From: Thermoflexus sp040289485
GTDB lineage: Bacteria; Chloroflexota; Anaerolineae; Thermoflexales; Thermoflexaceae
Assembly (NCBI RefSeq): GCF_040289485.1
Contig: NZ_PSLG01000004.1
Span: 3,230 to 67,229 of the forward strand
Reading direction: 5' to 3'
Length of the DNA: 64,000 nucleotides
Below the pieces are notes generated by a model, which did no database searches, was not told the DNA's origin, and saw nothing but the letters and a program-made list of their open reading frames with translations. Shown here piece by piece: positions 8,423 through 19,321 of this stretch. The translations under genes and the position numbers were made by a program. Every line of letters begins with the position of its first letter. The stretch's first letter is position 1.

Positions 8423-9349
8423 TCAGCCCTCGATCTCGGAAGAAGGGGAAGCGCCCTTGTGGTGCCGGCCGCAGGTGCAACCTTCGCCCCCGTTGCAGGG
8501 CTTGCCGGCCTTTTCCTGCAACGCCTTCAACTCCTCGAGGGGCTGCAGGTGCTCCTTAGGGACCTCGTAGACCCGTTCCCCCACGCGGACCAGGGCGGCC
8601 TCCCGGAGCGGGAGGACATCGACCACCACACCCTCCCCGTGGGGGGTCATCACCGCCTTCCCCTTCTTGGGCAGCTCCTGCTTCGCCCGCACATACTGCT
8701 CATATTCGTAGATCAGGCAACAGCGAAGCCGCCCGCACATCCCCGTGATGTCCTCGGGGTTGAGGGAGAGCCCTTGTTCCTTGGCCATCTTGATGGAGAT
8801 GGGGCTGAACTCCGTCAAGAAGAGGGAACAGCACCGGGTCTCCAGCCCGCAAGCCCCCAGCCCGCCGATCCACTTCGCCACGTCCCGCGGACCGATCAGA
8901 CGGAACTCCACCGCGCGCCCTCGGAAGTGCTCCTCCATCCGTCGGCGCAGGGGCTCCAGATCCACTTTCTCCTCGGTGTGGTAGAGGAGGGAGATGTGTT
9001 TGCCGTCGAAGGAGATCTCCACCTTCACGATCTTGACGGCCAACCCCAACTGGCGGGCGTGCTCGCGCGCCACCACCAGGGCCTCGATCTCCTTGCGTTC
9101 CCAATATTTCCGGATGGCCAGGTCGCGGTTGGTGGCCGGGCGCTCCACCGGACGGATGGGGCCTTCGATGCGGCCGCTCCGGGGCATCCCCAGGGACACC
9201 ACTTGGCCGATCTGTTTCCCCCGCGGTGTCTCCACGATCACCCAGTCTCCAACCTGCAGCTCGAAGGGCCCGGCGTCGAAGTGATAGATCTTCCCCACAG
9301 GATGGAAGCGGACCCCGACGATCCGTTCCTGGACAGCCACGGTTTCCAT
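8423..9349 (-). CDS. ricT: PSP1 domain protein, RicT/YaaT-like
   Basis: This 308-residue protein belongs to the PSP1/RicT (YaaT) family. In Bacillus, RicT forms the Y-complex with RicA and RicF, binds Fe-S clusters and helps RNase Y mature certain mRNAs. The N-terminal part has GDWVIVETPRGKQIGQVV. The middle carries the family cysteines in CGLETRCCSLFLTEF and ITGMCGRLRCC. An extra cysteine-rich tail near the C-terminus (CNGGEGCTCG) could bind metal. I chose ATG 9349 because GAGAGG precedes it and a -10-like TATCAT (9402 to 9397) lies upstream, which makes the longer frame starting at 9406 unlikely. It is the last intact gene of a run of iron-sulfur-related genes on this strand. Confidence 0.88.
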   Translation of the reverse strand: METVAVQERIVGVRFHPVGKIYHFDAGPFELQVGDWVIVETPRGKQIGQVVSLGMPRSGRIEGPIRPVERPATNRDLAIRKYWERKEIEALVVAREHARQLGLAVKIVKVEISFDGKHISLLYHTEEKVDLEPLRRRMEEHFRGRAVEFRLIGPRDVAKWIGGLGACGLETRCCSLFLTEFSPISIKMAKEQGLSLNPEDITGMCGRLRCCLIYEYEQYVRAKQELPKKGKAVMTPHGEGVVVDVLPLREAALVRVGERVYEVPKEHLQPLEELKALQEKAGKPCNGGEGCTCGRHHKGASPSSEIEG

Positions 9350-9443
9350 CGATGCCTCTCGATCGAAGCGGTTTGCTCCCGCAGCAGTTATTTTGCATGA
9401 TAGCACGCCCCCAGGGGATCCACGAAGCCGGGGGATCCTGCCG

Positions 9444-10466
9444 CTACTCGACGGCCAGCCGCTCGATCCCGGGGATCACCACCCGCCAGCGGACATCGAA
9501 GCGCCACATGCCGGCCTCCCGCGCCATGCGGTAGGCCTCCTCCATCTCCCGGCGGAACACCCGTCGGTTGATCTCAGCGTAGCGCGGGTCAGTCCGTGCC
9601 TTCCAGGCGGGGTGATACTGATCCATCAGGTTGAGGTAAAGGTCCCTGGAGAGGCCGGCCAGCCAGCGGACGATCTCGCGGGTCTCCTCCAACAAGCCCG
9701 GCATCACCAGATGGCGCACCAGCAGGCCGCGCACCGCCAGCCCATCCTCATCCACCATCAGGTCCCCCACCTGCCGGTGCATCTCGGCGATAGCCTCCCG
9801 GGCGACTTCGGGGTAGTTCGCCGCCAGGAGATATTTGCGGCTGCGCTCGGGGGTCCACATCTTGAAATCCGGCATGTAGATATCCACCAGGCCCTCCATC
9901 ACCCGAAGGCTCTCCAGGCTGTCATAGGCGCTGGTGTTGTAGACCATGGGGATGCGCAGCCCCATCTCGATGGCGTAGGGCAGGGCCTCGACGATCTGAG
10001 GGACCACATGCTCTGGGGTGACGAAGTTGATGTTGTGGCAGCCCATCTCCTGGAGACGGATCATCAGACGGGCCAGTTCCTTAGGGGTCAGTTCCTCTCC
10101 CTCGCCCAACTGGCTGATCTCGAAGTTCTGGCAGAAGACGCACCGGAGGTTACACCAGGAGAAGAAGATCGTCCCCGAGCCCCGCCAGCCGCGGAGGACG
10201 TCCTCTTCCCCAAAGTGGGGGAAGGCGCTGGCGACCCGTGCGTAGCGACCGACCCGGCAAACCCCGAAGGCGTTCGCCAGGCGATCCACCCGGCACCGGC
10301 GGGGGCAGACCCGGCAGACTGGGCCCAGGTGGGAGAGGGCCTCCTCGACCTTCTCCCGGAGCCGTCCCTCCTCATAGGCTTTGAGGTAGGCGGGCGTGAA
10401 GGACCTCCGGGGGATGCGGAACCGACCGCCCCCATCGACCTCCGGTGGGATCCGCCACCGCGCCAT
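9444..10466 (-). CDS. Radical SAM protein, PflA-like (COG1313 group)
   Basis: This 340-residue protein is a radical SAM enzyme of the group distantly related to pyruvate formate-lyase activating enzyme (COG1313). The N-terminal region carries extra cysteines in CRVCPRRCRVDR and GVCRVG, which may bind a second metal or cluster. The SAM-binding [4Fe-4S] motif CNLRCVFCQNF follows GTIFFSW near residue 100, and then GCHNINFVTPEHVV, a strong family signature. No target is assigned for the family. The start at ATG 10466 has GGAAGGGGGAG before it; the longer upstream frame overlaps glcF and is not used. It follows glcF by 16 bases, so the pair is probably cotranscribed. Confidence 0.85.
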   Translation of the reverse strand: MARWRIPPEVDGGGRFRIPRRSFTPAYLKAYEEGRLREKVEEALSHLGPVCRVCPRRCRVDRLANAFGVCRVGRYARVASAFPHFGEEDVLRGWRGSGTIFFSWCNLRCVFCQNFEISQLGEGEELTPKELARLMIRLQEMGCHNINFVTPEHVVPQIVEALPYAIEMGLRIPMVYNTSAYDSLESLRVMEGLVDIYMPDFKMWTPERSRKYLLAANYPEVAREAIAEMHRQVGDLMVDEDGLAVRGLLVRHLVMPGLLEETREIVRWLAGLSRDLYLNLMDQYHPAWKARTDPRYAEINRRVFRREMEEAYRMAREAGMWRFDVRWRVVIPGIERLAVE

Positions 10467-10482
10467 CGGCTCCCCCTTCCGC

Positions 10483-11838
10483 TCATCCCGACGCCGCCCT
10501 TCCCTCCGAGGCGGACCCCAGCGCCTCGTCCAGGACCTCCGCGAGATGTCGGACCTGGATCCGCATGCCGGTGCGGCGGGCGCCCCATTCCAGTTGGAGC
10601 ATGCATCCCGGGTTGGCCGTGGCCACCACCGCCGCCCCGGTGGCGGCGATGTCCGCCATCTTACGCGCCAGCAGCCGCTTTGACATGGCGGGGTGGGTGA
10701 GGTTGTAGATGCCGGCGCTCCCACAACAACGGGCCGTGTCCGGCAGTTCCCGCACCTCTGCGCCTTCCAGGCGCTGGAGCAACGCCCGCGGCGGACGCCG
10801 GACGCCTTGGGCATGGCTCAGATGGCATGGCTCATGATAGGTGATCCGCAACCCCGGCGCAACAGGCCGCAGATCCTCCGGCCAGATGGCCTCCAGCCAT
10901 TCCGTGAGATCGCGGACGCGGGCGGCGAAGGCCCGGGCGCCCTCGGCCCACACCGGGTCGTCCGCCAGCAAATGGGGGTATTCCTTCAGGAAGCCGCTGC
11001 ACGCCGCGCAGTCGGCCACGATGGCATCCAGGGGCTCCAGGGCCGCGAAAGCGGCCAGGTTGCGTCGGGCGAAGCGCCGGGCCGTCTCCCGCAAGCCCTG
11101 GTCGTCCTGCGGGGCACCGCAACAGACTTGGTCCGGCGGCACCACCACCGCACACCCCAGCCGCTCCAGGAGGCGGACGCTGGCGCGGACCACGTCGCCG
11201 TAAACTGCGTTCATCACACAGCCGAGGAAGAAGCCCACTCGGTAGCGGGGGGCCGGCGGAGGCTTTCGGCGGAGCAACTCCCGGCGGACCGGGCGCGCCG
11301 GGCGCGGGGCCAGATCGAGGAGATCCCGCAACGGGGGCAGGAACCGGAGGAGGCGTCGGGCGAGGGGGATCCCGCCGATCCTCCAGGCCCAGCGGAGGGG
11401 CGCCGCCACCCGCTCGGCCGCCCGGGGGGAGCCCAGGAGGACCTCTAGGGCGAACCGCAGCCACGCCGGCCGCGGGCGCTGGACGGCCGCTGAGGCTCGT
11501 CCGGCCAAGATGGCCTCCCCGATGGGCACCCCCGCAGGGCACACCGTCTCACACGCCCGGCAGTCCAGACAGTGGTAAAGGTGGGCCTCCACCGTATCGT
11601 CCAGGGGGAGGTGTCCCTCCTCCACCGCCCGCAGCAGGGCCAAGCGCCCCCGGGGGGACTGGACCTCCAGCCAGGTCTCCTGGTAGGTGGGGCAAACGGG
11701 GAGACAACGGCCGCAGCGGATACAGCCCAGCAGAACCTCATAGTCCGGCCCCTCCGGGAGCGGAACCCGCTGGCCGGGCGCCGGGGCGAACAGATTCATC
11801 GGCTGGATCTCAGCGGTCCATGGGCTCTCGCTTCGCAC
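10483..11838 (-). CDS. glcF: Glycolate oxidase iron-sulfur subunit-like protein (GlcF family)
   Basis: This protein of up to 451 residues has two ferredoxin-type motifs near the N-terminus, CIRCGRCLPVCPTY and CLDCRACETVCPAGVP. Two CCG domains follow, one with CVMN...VCCGAPQ and one with CHLSHAQG...CCGSAGIYN. This layout is that of GlcF, the electron-transfer subunit of glycolate oxidase, and of related heterodisulfide-reductase-like redox proteins. The flavoprotein partners GlcD and GlcE are not in the window, so the substrate is uncertain. A GTG at 11838 has AAGGA just upstream; ATG 11799 is an alternative giving 438 residues. It lies 57 bases after mrp and 16 bases before the radical SAM gene. 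Confidence 0.85.
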   Translation of the reverse strand: MRSESPWTAEIQPMNLFAPAPGQRVPLPEGPDYEVLLGCIRCGRCLPVCPTYQETWLEVQSPRGRLALLRAVEEGHLPLDDTVEAHLYHCLDCRACETVCPAGVPIGEAILAGRASAAVQRPRPAWLRFALEVLLGSPRAAERVAAPLRWAWRIGGIPLARRLLRFLPPLRDLLDLAPRPARPVRRELLRRKPPPAPRYRVGFFLGCVMNAVYGDVVRASVRLLERLGCAVVVPPDQVCCGAPQDDQGLRETARRFARRNLAAFAALEPLDAIVADCAACSGFLKEYPHLLADDPVWAEGARAFAARVRDLTEWLEAIWPEDLRPVAPGLRITYHEPCHLSHAQGVRRPPRALLQRLEGAEVRELPDTARCCGSAGIYNLTHPAMSKRLLARKMADIAATGAAVVATANPGCMLQLEWGARRTGMRIQVRHLAEVLDEALGSASEGRAASG

Positions 11839-11894
11839 CGGGATTCCTTTTGTTCGGCTTGGTCGTGGGGCAGGCCTCTGGGGAGCCTCAAAGC

Positions 11895-12956
<1,062 letters not shown>

Positions 12957-12976
12957 CCCTCGCCTCCCGGTTGGGC

Positions 12977-13585
12977 TCAGGAACGAACCGCCGCCTTCTC
13001 GCCCTTCTTGGCCTTCTCCGCCTCCTTCTCCGCCTGCTCCCGGGCCCAATCCGATGGATGGATCTGCGCATGATAGGTGTCGGGCTTGAGCAGGCGAGGC
13101 AGATCGAAGAGGAGGGACTCATAGCGCTCGTAAGACGACAACTCGTATTCGTGATCCATCTTGATGGCGTCGAAGGGACAGAACTCCGCACAGAAGCCGC
13201 AGGACATGCAGATCGTGGCGTCGATGTAGAAGGCCTCCGGCTCTGGCTTGGGGCGCCCGGTGTTGGGGTCGGTGCCCCGCACGATCCAGATGCACTGGGG
13301 CGGGCAGACCTTGGCGCAGATCCCGCAGGCGGTGCACTTGATCTTCTCTTCCTGGGTGTCGTAGACCAGGAAGGGGATATAACGGAAGTTCTCCGGCAGC
13401 GGCAGCTTCTCCTTGGGGTATTGGACTGTGAACACCCCGCGGGCCCGCGGCCCCTGCCGCTCCAGGAGATGACGGGGATGGTAGCGGCCGCCCTGGAAGA
13501 GATAGCGCACGTCCTCAATATATGAATAGAGGAAGTGCTTGAGGGTCACGCCCAGTCCTTTGAGGATGCCGAGACCGTAGACCAT
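12977..13585 (-). CDS. nuoI: NADH-quinone oxidoreductase subunit I
   Basis: This 202-residue protein is the ferredoxin-like subunit of complex I that carries clusters N6a and N6b between the input module and the NuoB cluster. Two [4Fe-4S] motifs are seen: CTACGICAKVCPPQC and CMSCGFCAEFCPFDA. The N-terminal helix that lies along the membrane is present, and the C-terminal lysine-rich tail is modest. It has an AAGGAGG site and stands 24 bases after nuoCD and 20 bases before mrp. It is separated by more than 30 kb from the membrane-arm genes. Confidence 0.95.
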   Translation of the reverse strand: MVYGLGILKGLGVTLKHFLYSYIEDVRYLFQGGRYHPRHLLERQGPRARGVFTVQYPKEKLPLPENFRYIPFLVYDTQEEKIKCTACGICAKVCPPQCIWIVRGTDPNTGRPKPEPEAFYIDATICMSCGFCAEFCPFDAIKMDHEYELSSYERYESLLFDLPRLLKPDTYHAQIHPSDWAREQAEKEAEKAKKGEKAAVRS

Positions 13586-13609
13586 CGGGCTTCGCCTCCT
13601 TCCACGAGC

Positions 13610-15388
13610 TTAGCGGTCCACCTCGCCCAGGACGATGTCGATGCTGCCCAGGATGACCACCACGTCGGCCACCTTGTGGCCCTTGCACATCTCGTTCAAG
13701 GCGGTGAGGTTGATAAAGGACGGGGCCCGGATGTGATAGCGATAGGGGTTGGGGCTGCCGTCGCTCACCACATAGAACCCCAGTTCACCCTTGGGGTTCT
13801 CCACCCGCCCGTAAGCCTGGCCAGGGGGCACCCGGATCATATATTGCTTCTTCCCGGCCTGGATCTCCCCCTTCGGGATCTGGTCCAGGGCCTGGCGGAG
13901 GATGCGCAGGGACTGCCACATCTCATCGATGCGGATAAGGTAACGATCGTAGACGTCACCGTTGTAGCGGACGGCGACGTCGAAGTCGAAGCGATCGTAG
14001 ATGCTGTAGGGCTCGGCCCGCCGCACGTCGTAGGGGATCCCCGAGGCCCGAAGCACCGGGCCGGCCGTGCTGTAGGCCACCGCCAGGTCCGGGGGCAACA
14101 CCCCCACCCCCTGGCACCTGGCCTTGATCAGTTCGTTGTGGGTGAGGTAGCGGTCCAGTTCCTCGATGGCCCGCGGCAGACGGTTGTAGACCAGTTCCTT
14201 GGCCCGGGCGATCCAGTCGTCCGAGACGTCGTGGGCCACCCCGCCGAAGCGCATGTAGTTGCACATCATGCGGGAGCCCGAGGCCTCCTCGAAGAGGTCC
14301 AGGATCAACTCCCGCTCCTCGATGGCGTAGAGGGCGGGGGTGAAGAAGGCTCCCAAGTCGTTGAGGAGGAAGCCGATGGCCCACAGGTGGTTCACGATAC
14401 GGGTGAACTCCGCCATGATCACCCGCAGGTATTCCGCCCGCTCCGGCGGCCGGATCCCCAGAAGCTTCTCCACGGCGAGGGCGTAGCCTAGGTTGTTGCT
14501 CATGGAGCAGATGTAATCCAGGCGGTCGGTGTAGGGCATGTTCTGCAAATACATGTTGCGCTCGCCGATCTTCTCGTGGTTGCGGTGGAGATAACCCATC
14601 ACCGGCTCCAGGCGGACGATGGTCTCTCCATCCAGGGTGATCACCATCCGGAAGACGCCGTGGGTGCTCGGGTGCTGGGGGCCCATGTTGACCACCAGCC
14701 GCTCGGTCCGCAGGCTCTTGGGCTCGACGGGCTCCCCCGTGTCCGCGCGGGCGAACTGCCCCATGCCGATGTAGAGCAACTCGTCGGCGGTGTCCTCGAC
14801 TTGATCTGGATCCCAGTCCAGAGGATACTGGACGTTGTCATGCCAGAAAGCCCGGTCCTCCGCCCGGATGTGGTGGCCGGAGGGCCAACGGCTGCTGAAG
14901 GGCTTGTGCTCCTCCTCAAAGTAGGGCTCCCGCCAGTCTTTGCGGAGGGGATGTCCGTGGAAGCCCTCCCAGAGGAGGATCCGCTTGAGGTTCGGATGCC
15001 CAGCGAAGCGAATGCCCATCAGGTCCCAGGCCTCGCGCTCCTGGAAATCGGCGCCGGGCCACACCGAGACCATGGAGGGGATGGTGGCCACGTCCCGGGG
15101 GGTGCGGGCCTTGAACACCAGCGGCCCGCCGCCCTCCAGGCGATAGGCGTGGTAGACGACCTCGAAATAGCCCTCCTGGAGATAATCGACCGCCGTCAGG
15201 CTGGAGAGATACCGATAGCCCAGTTCGTCCCGGATGAAGCGGGCAGCCTCCACCAGGACTTCGTTGGCGATCACCACCCCCTCGTATTCGGCCGGCTGGA
15301 CGGCCTCGCCGAACCGTTCCTTCAGAATGGCCAGATCGCCTTTCAGCTCGGCCAAAGGAGCTGCTTTGGCTTTGGTCGGCGCGGACAT
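13610..15388 (-). CDS. nuoCD: NADH-quinone oxidoreductase fused subunits C and D
   Basis: This 592-residue protein joins the NuoC 30-kDa and NuoD 49-kDa subunits of complex I in one chain. The NuoC part is about residues 20-170, with EREAWDLMGIRFAGHPNLKR. The NuoD part runs from about 215 to the end, with VNMGPQHPSTHGVFRM and the quinone-site histidines, then MGYLHRNHEKI and a C-terminal GSIDIVLGEVDR that matches the conserved end of NuoD. The nickel-binding cysteines of hydrogenase relatives are absent, so it is a true complex I subunit. Fusion of C and D is known in several bacteria. The start at 15388 has GAGGAGG. It lies in the row iscX-nuoB-nuoCD-nuoI-mrp. Confidence 0.95.
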   Translation of the reverse strand: MSAPTKAKAAPLAELKGDLAILKERFGEAVQPAEYEGVVIANEVLVEAARFIRDELGYRYLSSLTAVDYLQEGYFEVVYHAYRLEGGGPLVFKARTPRDVATIPSMVSVWPGADFQEREAWDLMGIRFAGHPNLKRILLWEGFHGHPLRKDWREPYFEEEHKPFSSRWPSGHHIRAEDRAFWHDNVQYPLDWDPDQVEDTADELLYIGMGQFARADTGEPVEPKSLRTERLVVNMGPQHPSTHGVFRMVITLDGETIVRLEPVMGYLHRNHEKIGERNMYLQNMPYTDRLDYICSMSNNLGYALAVEKLLGIRPPERAEYLRVIMAEFTRIVNHLWAIGFLLNDLGAFFTPALYAIEERELILDLFEEASGSRMMCNYMRFGGVAHDVSDDWIARAKELVYNRLPRAIEELDRYLTHNELIKARCQGVGVLPPDLAVAYSTAGPVLRASGIPYDVRRAEPYSIYDRFDFDVAVRYNGDVYDRYLIRIDEMWQSLRILRQALDQIPKGEIQAGKKQYMIRVPPGQAYGRVENPKGELGFYVVSDGSPNPYRYHIRAPSFINLTALNEMCKGHKVADVVVILGSIDIVLGEVDR

Positions 15389-15448
15389 CGAAGCCTCCTC
15401 ACCTGGCGGACAGGATGGACGACCCGGACGGCTGTCGATCGAAGGGCT

Positions 15449-16114
15449 TCAAGAAGCCCCCTCGGAAGGAGCCTCCGCCGCCTTCGCCCGCAGCGCCGCC
15501 AGCCGGGCCCGGATCTCCGGCAGCCGGCGCGGGTCGATGAGATCGGGGCCCAGGATAGGCACCGGGACCGCCTCCGACTCGCCCCGCTGATACCAGGGGA
15601 CGGTGCGGACCGACTGGCGCTCGATCTTCTCATAAAGCTTCAACAGGCCGTGGAGCAGGGCCTCCGGGCGCGGCGGACAGCCCGGCACGTAGACGTCCAC
15701 AGGGATGAACTTATCGATGCCCGAGACCACGTTGTAGCCCTCCTTGAAGGGCCCTCCGCCGGTGGCACAGGCGCCCATGGAGATCACATATTTGGGCTCG
15801 GGCATCTGGTTGTAAAGTCGGACGATCTGCGGGACCATCTTCTTGGTCACCGTGCCGGAGACGATCATGAGGTCGGCCTGGCGGGGGCTGGGGCGCATCA
15901 ACTCCGAACCGAAGCGGGCGATGTCGAAGCGGCTGGCCGCCGCGCAGATCATCTCGATGGCGCAACAGGCCAGGCCGAACATCATCGGCCACACGGAGCG
16001 CTTGCGCCCCCAGTTGTAGATGTAACTCACAAAGCGGTCGATGGTGGTAACGAGGACGTTGTCCCGCAGCTCCAAAGGGACCGGCATGGTGTTGAGGTCG
16101 CGCAACTCATCCAT
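15449..16114 (-). CDS. nuoB: NADH-quinone oxidoreductase subunit B
   Basis: This 221-residue protein is the complex I subunit that carries cluster N2, the last Fe-S cluster before quinone. The cluster-binding cysteines are seen in FGLACCAIEM, MGACATGGG and VPGCPPRPE. The C-terminus has an extra charged, alanine-rich tail of about 40 residues beyond the core, also seen in some other bacteria. The start codon at 16114 lies 8 bases inside the end of iscX, with GGAGG in front, so the two genes are translationally coupled. It is followed by nuoCD after 60 bases. Confidence 0.95.
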   Translation of the reverse strand: MDELRDLNTMPVPLELRDNVLVTTIDRFVSYIYNWGRKRSVWPMMFGLACCAIEMICAAASRFDIARFGSELMRPSPRQADLMIVSGTVTKKMVPQIVRLYNQMPEPKYVISMGACATGGGPFKEGYNVVSGIDKFIPVDVYVPGCPPRPEALLHGLLKLYEKIERQSVRTVPWYQRGESEAVPVPILGPDLIDPRRLPEIRARLAALRAKAAEAPSEGAS

Positions 16115-16319
16115 GGGCGAGCACCTCCTCGAGCCATTCCCGCTGGATCTCTTCCAACCGCACCGGGTCCTTCAGGCGCGGATCGTCAGCGAAGCCGGGC
16201 AGGGCCACCACCCAGCGGTGTAACGTATCCCAATCCACCGCCAGGGGATCCACCTCCGGATGGGCCTGTCGCAGGGCCCGCGCGATGGGATACGCGTCGT
16301 CCCAGTAAAAACGCTCCAT
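16107..16319 (-). CDS. iscX: IscX-like Fe-S cluster assembly protein
   Basis: This 70-residue acidic protein matches the IscX (YfhJ) family. IscX in E. coli binds iron and the cysteine desulfurase IscS and tunes Fe-S cluster assembly. Shared features are WDDAYPIARALRQAHPEVDP at the N-terminus, then LHRWVVALPGFADDP and a C-terminal IQREWLEEV. The acidic patch expected for iron binding is present. It starts the nuo operon and overlaps nuoB by 8 bases. With mrp at the other end, the nuoB-CD-I genes are bracketed by two Fe-S assembly genes. No clear ribosome binding site is seen. The small size makes it easy to miss. Confidence 0.82.
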   Translation of the reverse strand: MERFYWDDAYPIARALRQAHPEVDPLAVDWDTLHRWVVALPGFADDPRLKDPVRLEEIQREWLEEVLAHG

Positions 16320-16337
16320 GTGAGGTTTACCACAAAA

Positions 16338-16357
16338 TCGCTAACCCGGGTTAACAA
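16338..16357. promoter_or_regulatory. Palindrome upstream of iscX-nuo operon, possible Rex-type operator
   Basis: A 12-base perfect palindrome TAACCCGGGTTA (16342-16353) lies about 20 bases before the iscX start. Read as arms TCGCTAA and TTAACAA around CCCGGG, it resembles a Rex operator of the TTGTTAA/TTAACAA type with 12 of 14 arm bases matching but a 6-base centre. Rex itself is encoded 3.5 kb away. No confident -10 box for this operon was found. Operator function is inference. Confidence 0.3.
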
Positions 16358-16375
16358 AAGATGGGGCGCCCGCCC

Positions 16376-17872
16376 TCATTCCACCTGGACCTGGCCGAAG
16401 GCGGTGGTGTCGATCTGGGCCCGCTGGAGGCGGCCGCTGTAGTCCACGTAGACCGCCTTCCACTCGGTGAAGAACTCGATGGCCGTCAGCCCGGCCTCCC
16501 GGTGGCCGTTGCCCGTCCCCCGCGTGCCGCCGAAGGGGAACTGGATCTCCGCCCCCGTGGTCCCGTGGTTGATATAGACGATCCCCGTGGTGATGTCCCG
16601 GATGGCCTGGAAGGCCTTGTTGACGTCTTGGGTGAACAGGCTGCTGGAGAGGCCATAGTTGACGGCATTGTTGATCCGGATGGCCTCCTCCAGGCTCTCT
16701 GCCTCGATGATGGAGAGGACAGGGCCGAAGATCTCCTCCTGGGCGATGCGCATATCCGGCCGCACCTGGTCGAAGATCGTCGGTTCGTAGAAGAAGCCCT
16801 TGCCGTTCACCTTGACGGGACGGCCCCCACACAGCAGACGCACGCCCTCGGCCTTGCCGATCTCCACATACCCATGCACCTTCTTCACCGCCGCCTCGTT
16901 GATGAGCGGCCCCACGTCCGTGGTCGGTTCCAGGCCGTCCCCCAAGCGGAGCCGGCGGGCCCGCTCCACCAGCATCTCGGCGAACCGCCCCTTGATGGGC
17001 TTGTGGAGGATCAGCCGGGAACATGCAGTGCAGCGCTGCCCGGTGGTGCCAAAGGCCGCCCAAAGGGTGGCCTCCAGGGCCAGTTCCAGGTTGGCGTCCT
17101 CCATCACGATGATGGCGTTCTTGCCCCCCATCTCCAGGGAGACCCGTTTGAGGTGGCGGGCCGCGCGGGCGTAGAGATCGCGCCCCACCTCCGTGGACCC
17201 GGTGAAGGAGATGGCCTTCACCGTGGGGTGCTCCACCAGCGCGTTCCCGACCGTCGGACCCGGGCCGATGACCAGGTTGAGCACGCCGGGCGGCAGCCCC
17301 GCCTCTTCAAAGATCTTCACGAAAGCCGCCGCCGTGGCCGGCGTGTCTGTGGCCGGCTTGAAAATCACCGTGTTGCCGGCGACCAGGGCGGGGAAGATCT
17401 TCCAGGAGGGGATGGCGATGGGGAAGTTCCAGGGGGTGATACAGGCGACCACGCCGATGGGATCCCGAATGGCCATGCCGAACTTGTTCGGCATCTCCAC
17501 CGGGGCGGTGTAGCCCAACAGCCGTCGCCCCTCCCCGCCGATGTAGAAGGCCATGTCGATGGCCTCCTGCACATCGCCCCGGGCCTCCGGGAGCACCTTG
17601 CCCATCTCCCGGGTGAGCAGACGGGCCAGTTCCTCCTTGCGCTCCACCAGCAACTGGCCGACGCGATAGAGGATCTCCGCCCGTTTGGGGGCTGGAACCT
17701 TCCGCCACTTCTCAAAAGCGGCGGCCGCCGCCTCCACCGCCGCCGCCACATCCCGCTCGTCGGACTTCACCACCTCTGCCACCGGCTCCTCGGTGGCCGG
17801 GTTGAGGTCCACATACCGCTCCCCCGATTGCGCCTCCACCCAACGCCCGTTGATATAATTCTGGACGAGCAT
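16376..17872 (-). CDS. NAD(P)-dependent aldehyde dehydrogenase
   Basis: This 498-residue protein belongs to the aldehyde dehydrogenase superfamily, oxidising an aldehyde to the acid with NAD(P)+. Motifs are in the usual order: ITPWNFPIAIPSWK (cofactor site, Asn of the oxyanion hole), FTGSTEVGR, the general base Glu in LEMGGKN, the catalytic cysteine in GQRCTACSR, and EEIFGPVLSI. The C-terminus FTEWKAVYVDYSGR is shared with thermophile aldehyde dehydrogenases. The length is normal. Substrate is not certain; succinate semialdehyde would fit the GabT-like gene 14 kb away, but that link is weak. The gene has its own near-perfect promoter and a GGGGGAG ribosome site, and is divergent from isocitrate dehydrogenase. 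Confidence 0.9.
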   Translation of the reverse strand: MLVQNYINGRWVEAQSGERYVDLNPATEEPVAEVVKSDERDVAAAVEAAAAAFEKWRKVPAPKRAEILYRVGQLLVERKEELARLLTREMGKVLPEARGDVQEAIDMAFYIGGEGRRLLGYTAPVEMPNKFGMAIRDPIGVVACITPWNFPIAIPSWKIFPALVAGNTVIFKPATDTPATAAAFVKIFEEAGLPPGVLNLVIGPGPTVGNALVEHPTVKAISFTGSTEVGRDLYARAARHLKRVSLEMGGKNAIIVMEDANLELALEATLWAAFGTTGQRCTACSRLILHKPIKGRFAEMLVERARRLRLGDGLEPTTDVGPLINEAAVKKVHGYVEIGKAEGVRLLCGGRPVKVNGKGFFYEPTIFDQVRPDMRIAQEEIFGPVLSIIEAESLEEAIRINNAVNYGLSSSLFTQDVNKAFQAIRDITTGIVYINHGTTGAEIQFPFGGTRGTGNGHREAGLTAIEFFTEWKAVYVDYSGRLQRAQIDTTAFGQVQVE

Positions 17873-17904
17873 GGGCTCCCCCTGGGAAGCAGGATCACAA
17901 AGGA

Positions 17905-17934
17905 ATTATAGGCCTAGGAAAGAGGGGGTGTCAA
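17905..17934 (-). promoter_or_regulatory. Consensus promoter of the aldehyde dehydrogenase gene
   Basis: On the minus strand, TTGACA (17934 to 17929), an 18-base spacer and TATAAT (17910 to 17905) are both perfect matches to the housekeeping consensus. It is the strongest promoter sequence seen in the window and lies about 33 bases before the start codon. Confidence 0.9.
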
Positions 17935-17995
17935 TTTCCTTGCGGATGGACCCCTGATTATCATGGGCTGTGAAGACCACCACGAGGTTGTGGCC

Positions 17996-19225
<1,230 letters not shown>

Positions 19226-19233
19226 GGTCGGAA

Positions 19234-19268
19234 GGGGTGGAGGAGGGGATCTTGCCCTCCCCCACCCC
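19234..19268 (+). terminator. GC-rich hairpin after isocitrate dehydrogenase
   Basis: GGGGTGG (19234-19240) pairs with CCACCCC (19262-19268), and GGAGGG (19242-19247) pairs with CCCTCC (19255-19260) around a 7-base loop. No T-run follows, so termination may be partial or the hairpin may protect the transcript end. Confidence 0.5.
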
Positions 19269-19321
19269 AAAGGCGATGCGGCCGGATGGTCCGCGTCCCC
19301 ACCGGAGGATGGAGGTCCGGG

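Noticed and set aside
12957..13049. Longer start for mrp giving a Gly/Glu-rich N-terminus
   Set aside because: The extra 31 codons overlap the end of nuoI in another frame, and the ATG at 12956 has a good ribosome binding site.
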